Source of the DNA: Mytilus galloprovincialis
Taxonomy: Eukaryota; Mollusca; Bivalvia; Mytilida; Mytilidae
Direction: 5' to 3'
DNA length: 64,000 nucleotides
NCBI RefSeq assembly: GCF_965363235.1
Contig: NC_134849.1
Coordinates: 55,064,122-55,128,121 of the forward strand
Part shown: one piece after another, positions 62,101-64,000 of the stretch
Layout: every line of letters begins with the position of its first letter
Numbering within the stretch: position 1 is the first letter of the stretch
Notes under the pieces: model-generated
Database searches by the model: none
What the model saw: the letters and a program-made list of their open reading frames with translations, nothing else
What the model was told of the DNA's origin: nothing
Program-made: the position numbers and the translations under genes

Positions 62101-62374
62101 TTTAACAGTACAACATGTAAATGAAAAATAAAGTACAGATAAAAATACAGATACAAATGTATTTTTATTTTTTTATGAGGAGAGTCAGTTGCCTACATTG
62201 TATATATGGAACGAAGGATAACTCTTACTGAAGTATATAAAATAAACCGCATGGTCAGTAATCACGTTGATTCTGTTAATCTGACCGTTTTATATACTTT
62301 TAATGTTAAAAAAGATGGAATGGTCTCTTCTGATACTCAAAAAATTGAAGACAACCCATGCTTTGCAAATTTTA

Positions 62375-62440
62375 GGGGGGGGGGGGGCGCACGCCCGCCA
62401 CGCCCCCGCCTAAATGCGCCCCTGGTACCAGCAATTTTCT
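62375..62440. repeat. Poly-G and GC-rich repeat fragment
   Basis: G13 followed by CGCACGCCCGCCACGCCCCC in otherwise AT-rich DNA, inside the large TIR element. The first copy (1-2145) lacks it, so it is a later insertion. Confidence 0.5.
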
Positions 62441-63659
62441 GCAAGTCCTCTTTTTATTCAAAATATTGAATTGTAAACAAATTTCAGTAGTTACTATATA
62501 CATGTATCAGACTGAGTCGTTTTAACAAAATTATTTGACCATATCAACCAAAACTGAACTTATTTACACTTATCATGTAAATATATATGGCCTTATTGTA
62601 AACCAATAATATTTCTATGTCAGGACGGATCGTATGATAAAAATGACACCAACTTTGGAACACAATACACCTATATTGCTAATCCTGGCTGACCCGGCCT
62701 CTTGAACTTTTGAAGCATACAACAATCACTGTTCCATTGTAGCGCCAGATATTTTGTTTTAAGATGTCAAATTTTTACGGGAACCTGTGCGATATCCAGT
62801 AATGGCAGACAAATAGCGGTAAGGTGTATTTATACCATATCTAAAAATTTAGCGCACCCTTATTTTCTCTCTGTATCCATAATAATGAACCGTCACTAAA
62901 GTGACTTTTTAAGTCAGTTCGTTTGTGATGGGTTTTTTTTTAAACAAAACTATTTTACGGCATCATCCAACACTCACATGACTGATTCGTATACTTTATT
63001 TTAAAATAAAAAGTACATGTATGGGAAGTTCTCTTCTTGGAATAGTATACTGTTAATATAATTTGAAGACAAATGGAAGAAGGCAAAGAAAAATGCATGA
63101 TTTTGTTTATAGCCGAACGTCCAGTGGCAAATGCTTCATTCATGTTCAGATGAGTATATTTTTCTGAGTTTAAGACTCCCAGATATCATTTATAATCGTT
63201 ATGGATAAGTCTGGCTAAATTGACGAAATGGTGCAAATGTATATAGTTTTTTTTTTACGTTATAATACAACACTTTTATCATTAATATCCCATAATTCAT
63301 CCACTGTACAATTTTCGTATGAACATTTGTCAAAACAGAATCTTAAATGAATGTAAATCCAAGGCAAACAAGGTAAATTACGATAAAAATTCCATGAATT
63401 AAATGCAGAGATATATTTATGACATGTATGAATAGACTGTTAAAAACGGGGAACGAAGAAACGCAAACAATGATGTTTCCTATGCAATCTTATAAAAATA
63501 TTTCTCCGATGAGTTGGATAACCTCCTATTCACTTCGATATTTGTACATGTAACGTATGATCAGAAAGAGATATAGAAAATCTGCTATTATATAGCAAAG
63601 TAATTGGAAGTGATTTATTTCTTCTTAATTCTAAAGTGCCCTTACTGCAGTGACGTCAG

Positions 63660-63983
63660 TTTAAAACTGTTCTACAGTCCTGACTGATTTAGTCAGTTCT
63701 GCTGACAGTTCTACGGTTAGAACTGATTTGGACAGTTCTACCTAGAACTGATTTAGACAGTTCTACCCTAGAACTGATCCTGACAGTTCTACCTAGAACT
63801 GATTTAGTCAGTTCTACCTAGAACTGATTTAGTCAGTTCTACCTAGAACTGATTCTGACAGCTCTACTTAGAACAGTTCTAGGGTAGAACTGTTCTAGGT
63901 AGAACTGTTCTAGGACAGGTTAGAACAGTTCTATGACAGTTCTCCTGACAGTTCTAATGAGAGGTTAGAAGTGATCTCCACTG
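63660..63983 (+). repeat. Right palindromic GTTCTA array
   Basis: Same palindromic units as the left array, in reverse order toward the CTCCACTG end. The matching array in the first copy is at about 1870-2145. Confidence 0.7.
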
Positions 63984-64000
63984 TACGTATATATTACATA

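Larger units (their letters stand above)
58238..63983 (+). mobile_element. Large non-autonomous TIR element, possibly complete
   Basis: Starts CAGTGGAGATCACTTCTAAC and ends with its reverse complement, with TA on each side. About 75 bases at each end are recognisably inverted copies, and both ends continue into GTTCTA arrays. CAGT ends with a TA target resemble Tc1/mariner elements, but there is no transposase. The interior holds a fold-back element (58842-59143), other dispersed repeats and units like TCTTTTTATTCAAAATATTG. It might be two nested elements and not one; the matching ends favour one. Confidence 0.55.

Overview
The window is AT-rich, spliced, repeat-dense invertebrate DNA. Several dispersed repeats look like ones I associate with marine mussels (Mytilus): the block carrying GACGAAACGCGCGT, the CTCAGGTGCTCCGGAAGGGTAAG block, and tRNA-derived SINEs. 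A Mytilus-like bivalve is therefore most likely, but this comes from memory of the repeats and not from a search. I see no bacterial operons, CRISPR array or rRNA.

The single-copy content is one tandem cluster of paralogous receptor genes, all on the + strand. Gene 1 (2485-9207, 5' end missing), an isolated cytoplasmic-tail exon (18818-19199), gene 2 (24451-34349, broken) and gene 3 (38538-55052, intact) share one exon plan. The plan is: signal peptide; first half of a C-type lectin-like domain (CTLD); two exons making an 8-cysteine WSC-like module; second half of that CTLD; a second CTLD on two exons; an acidic stalk; a transmembrane exon; and a tyrosine-rich tail. In gene 3 all ten exons join in frame with GT-AG introns and give a 537-residue type I membrane protein. 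The tails carry paired YxxL motifs at near-ITAM spacing, so these look like activating-type lectin receptors, perhaps of innate immunity. That role is inference.

The copies differ in informative ways. Gene 1 has two alternative transmembrane exons and a tail with four tandem ITAM-like modules, the last two damaged by a 1-base insertion in an A run and a TAG. Gene 2 has an exon-4 donor changed from GT to AT, an in-frame TGA in exon 7 and a frameshift inside a duplicated tail. The isolated tail exon resembles the gene 3 tail and is splice-compatible with gene 1.

Most remaining sequence is mobile or repeated DNA. Positions 1-2145 and 58238-63983 are two copies of a large non-autonomous element with CAGTGGAGATC ends, TA target sites and arrays of palindromic GTTCTA units. 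Positions 13797-16580 hold a Penelope-like retroelement beside a truncated head-to-tail copy. There is also a TTAA-flanked element (11790-12419), a solo LTR (26970-27553), several fold-back elements in introns, tRNA-derived SINEs and minisatellites. The spaces 19461-24148, 34550-38460 and 55110-58237 show no recognisable gene.
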